A stretch of 32,095 bases of DNA from Acidobacteriota bacterium. Lineage in GTDB: Bacteria; Acidobacteriota; Terriglobia; Bryobacterales; Bryobacteraceae. The notes beneath the pieces are model-generated. The model worked only from the letters and a program-made list of their open reading frames with translations. It did not search any database and had not been told where the DNA came from. Position numbers and translations under genes: made by a program. How positions within the stretch are numbered: position 1 is the first letter of the stretch; each line of letters begins with the position of its first letter. Positions 31,881-32,095 of the stretch are shown here, piece after piece. Location of the stretch: contig JANXMS010000224.1 of the NCBI GenBank assembly GCA_025354525.1, forward strand, positions 1 through 32,095. Direction: 5' to 3'.

Positions 31881-32095
31881 CTACCGGACGGCAATGGTGC
31901 ATTGGATGGGAGTGCCGCCGCCGCGATTGGAGTTGCTCGGGATGCCGAGGTGGAGAATGGCGACGACGACGTTGTTGCCGGGCGGCACACTTTCTGGAAT
32001 TTTCACGTTGATTTGCCAAACTCCAACGAAGCCGGGAGCGAGGCCGGAGAACTGGACTTCAGCATCGCCGGTGTTGACGATGACGCGGGGCCGAA
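31881..32095 (-). CDS. C-terminal part of a TIGR03437-domain exported protein (runs off the window)
   Basis: Only the last ~71 residues lie in the window; the 5' part is beyond 32095. They read VQFSGLAPGFVGVWQINVKI, then SVPPGNNVVVAI and end CTIAVR. This is the C-terminal domain of TIGR03437, a family expanded in Solibacter/Bryobacter-type Acidobacteria and found at the end of large secreted proteins with variable upstream domains. Function is unknown. TAG at 31881-31883 is 51 bp upstream of the kdgK start on the same strand. Confidence 0.8.
   Translation of the reverse strand, partial: RPRVIVNTGDAEVQFSGLAPGFVGVWQINVKIPESVPPGNNVVVAILHLGIPSNSNRGGGTPIQCTIAVR

Overview
The window looks like chromosome from an acidobacterium of the Bryobacter/Solibacter kind. 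This is inference, based on four things in the sequence: a TIGR03437-type C-terminal domain at the right edge, a very long TonB-dependent receptor with an N-terminal carboxypeptidase-regulatory-like domain, a PEP-CTERM-type exoprotein relic, and high GC with many secreted or Tat-like proteins. No rRNA, tRNA, CRISPR array, phage or transposase gene was seen.

Layout. 1-547 is a composite tandem repeat with no credible gene. 576-3085 (minus) is a tightly coupled operon: transglutaminase-like protein, KdsC-like HAD phosphatase, ACT/DUF5612 protein, DUF2809 membrane protein with a duplicated tail. 3135-6566 (plus) holds a secreted DsbA-like thioredoxin protein, an M28 peptidase with a PDZ domain, and a helical protein of unknown function. 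6567-7597 is a 1-kb gene-poor stretch with G-rich repeats, a possible 47-aa ORF, a strong minus-strand terminator and a cluster of inverted repeats, one flanking a sarcin-ricin-loop-like sequence. 7598-9508 (minus) is a TolC-family protein, divergent from pyrE-truA (9660-10992).

10989-15772 (minus) holds a beta-propeller protein with a small secreted partner, a decayed PEP-CTERM gene, a DUF433/DUF5615 toxin-antitoxin pair and a polytopic GT-C-like protein. The last is coupled to a sugar-acid dehydratase of the IlvD/Edd family (to 17457). 17958-21386 (minus) is a coupled set: Fe-S photolyase, short-chain dehydrogenase lacking the catalytic Tyr, and NagA.

21433-25458 (plus) holds a Gfo/Idh/MocA oxidoreductase, a small membrane protein, a broken and an intact Uma2 nuclease, a TPR protein, and a seven-CxxCH cytochrome with no ordinary start codon. 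Next come a GNAT acetyltransferase and the TonB receptor (minus), an enolase-superfamily protein (plus), a PfkB/KDG kinase (minus) and a cut-off TIGR03437 protein.

The enolase-superfamily protein, KDG-type kinase and IlvD/Edd dehydratase would fit sugar-acid catabolism fed through the TonB receptor, though no shared regulation is visible. Translational coupling is common: start/stop overlaps ATGA, GTGA, TTGA or TAGTG occur at eight gene junctions. The most unusual items are the cytochrome start, the KdsC-DUF5612 operon, the SRL-like hairpin cluster, the Tyr-less SDR tied to the photolyase, and the decaying Uma2 and PEP-CTERM genes.
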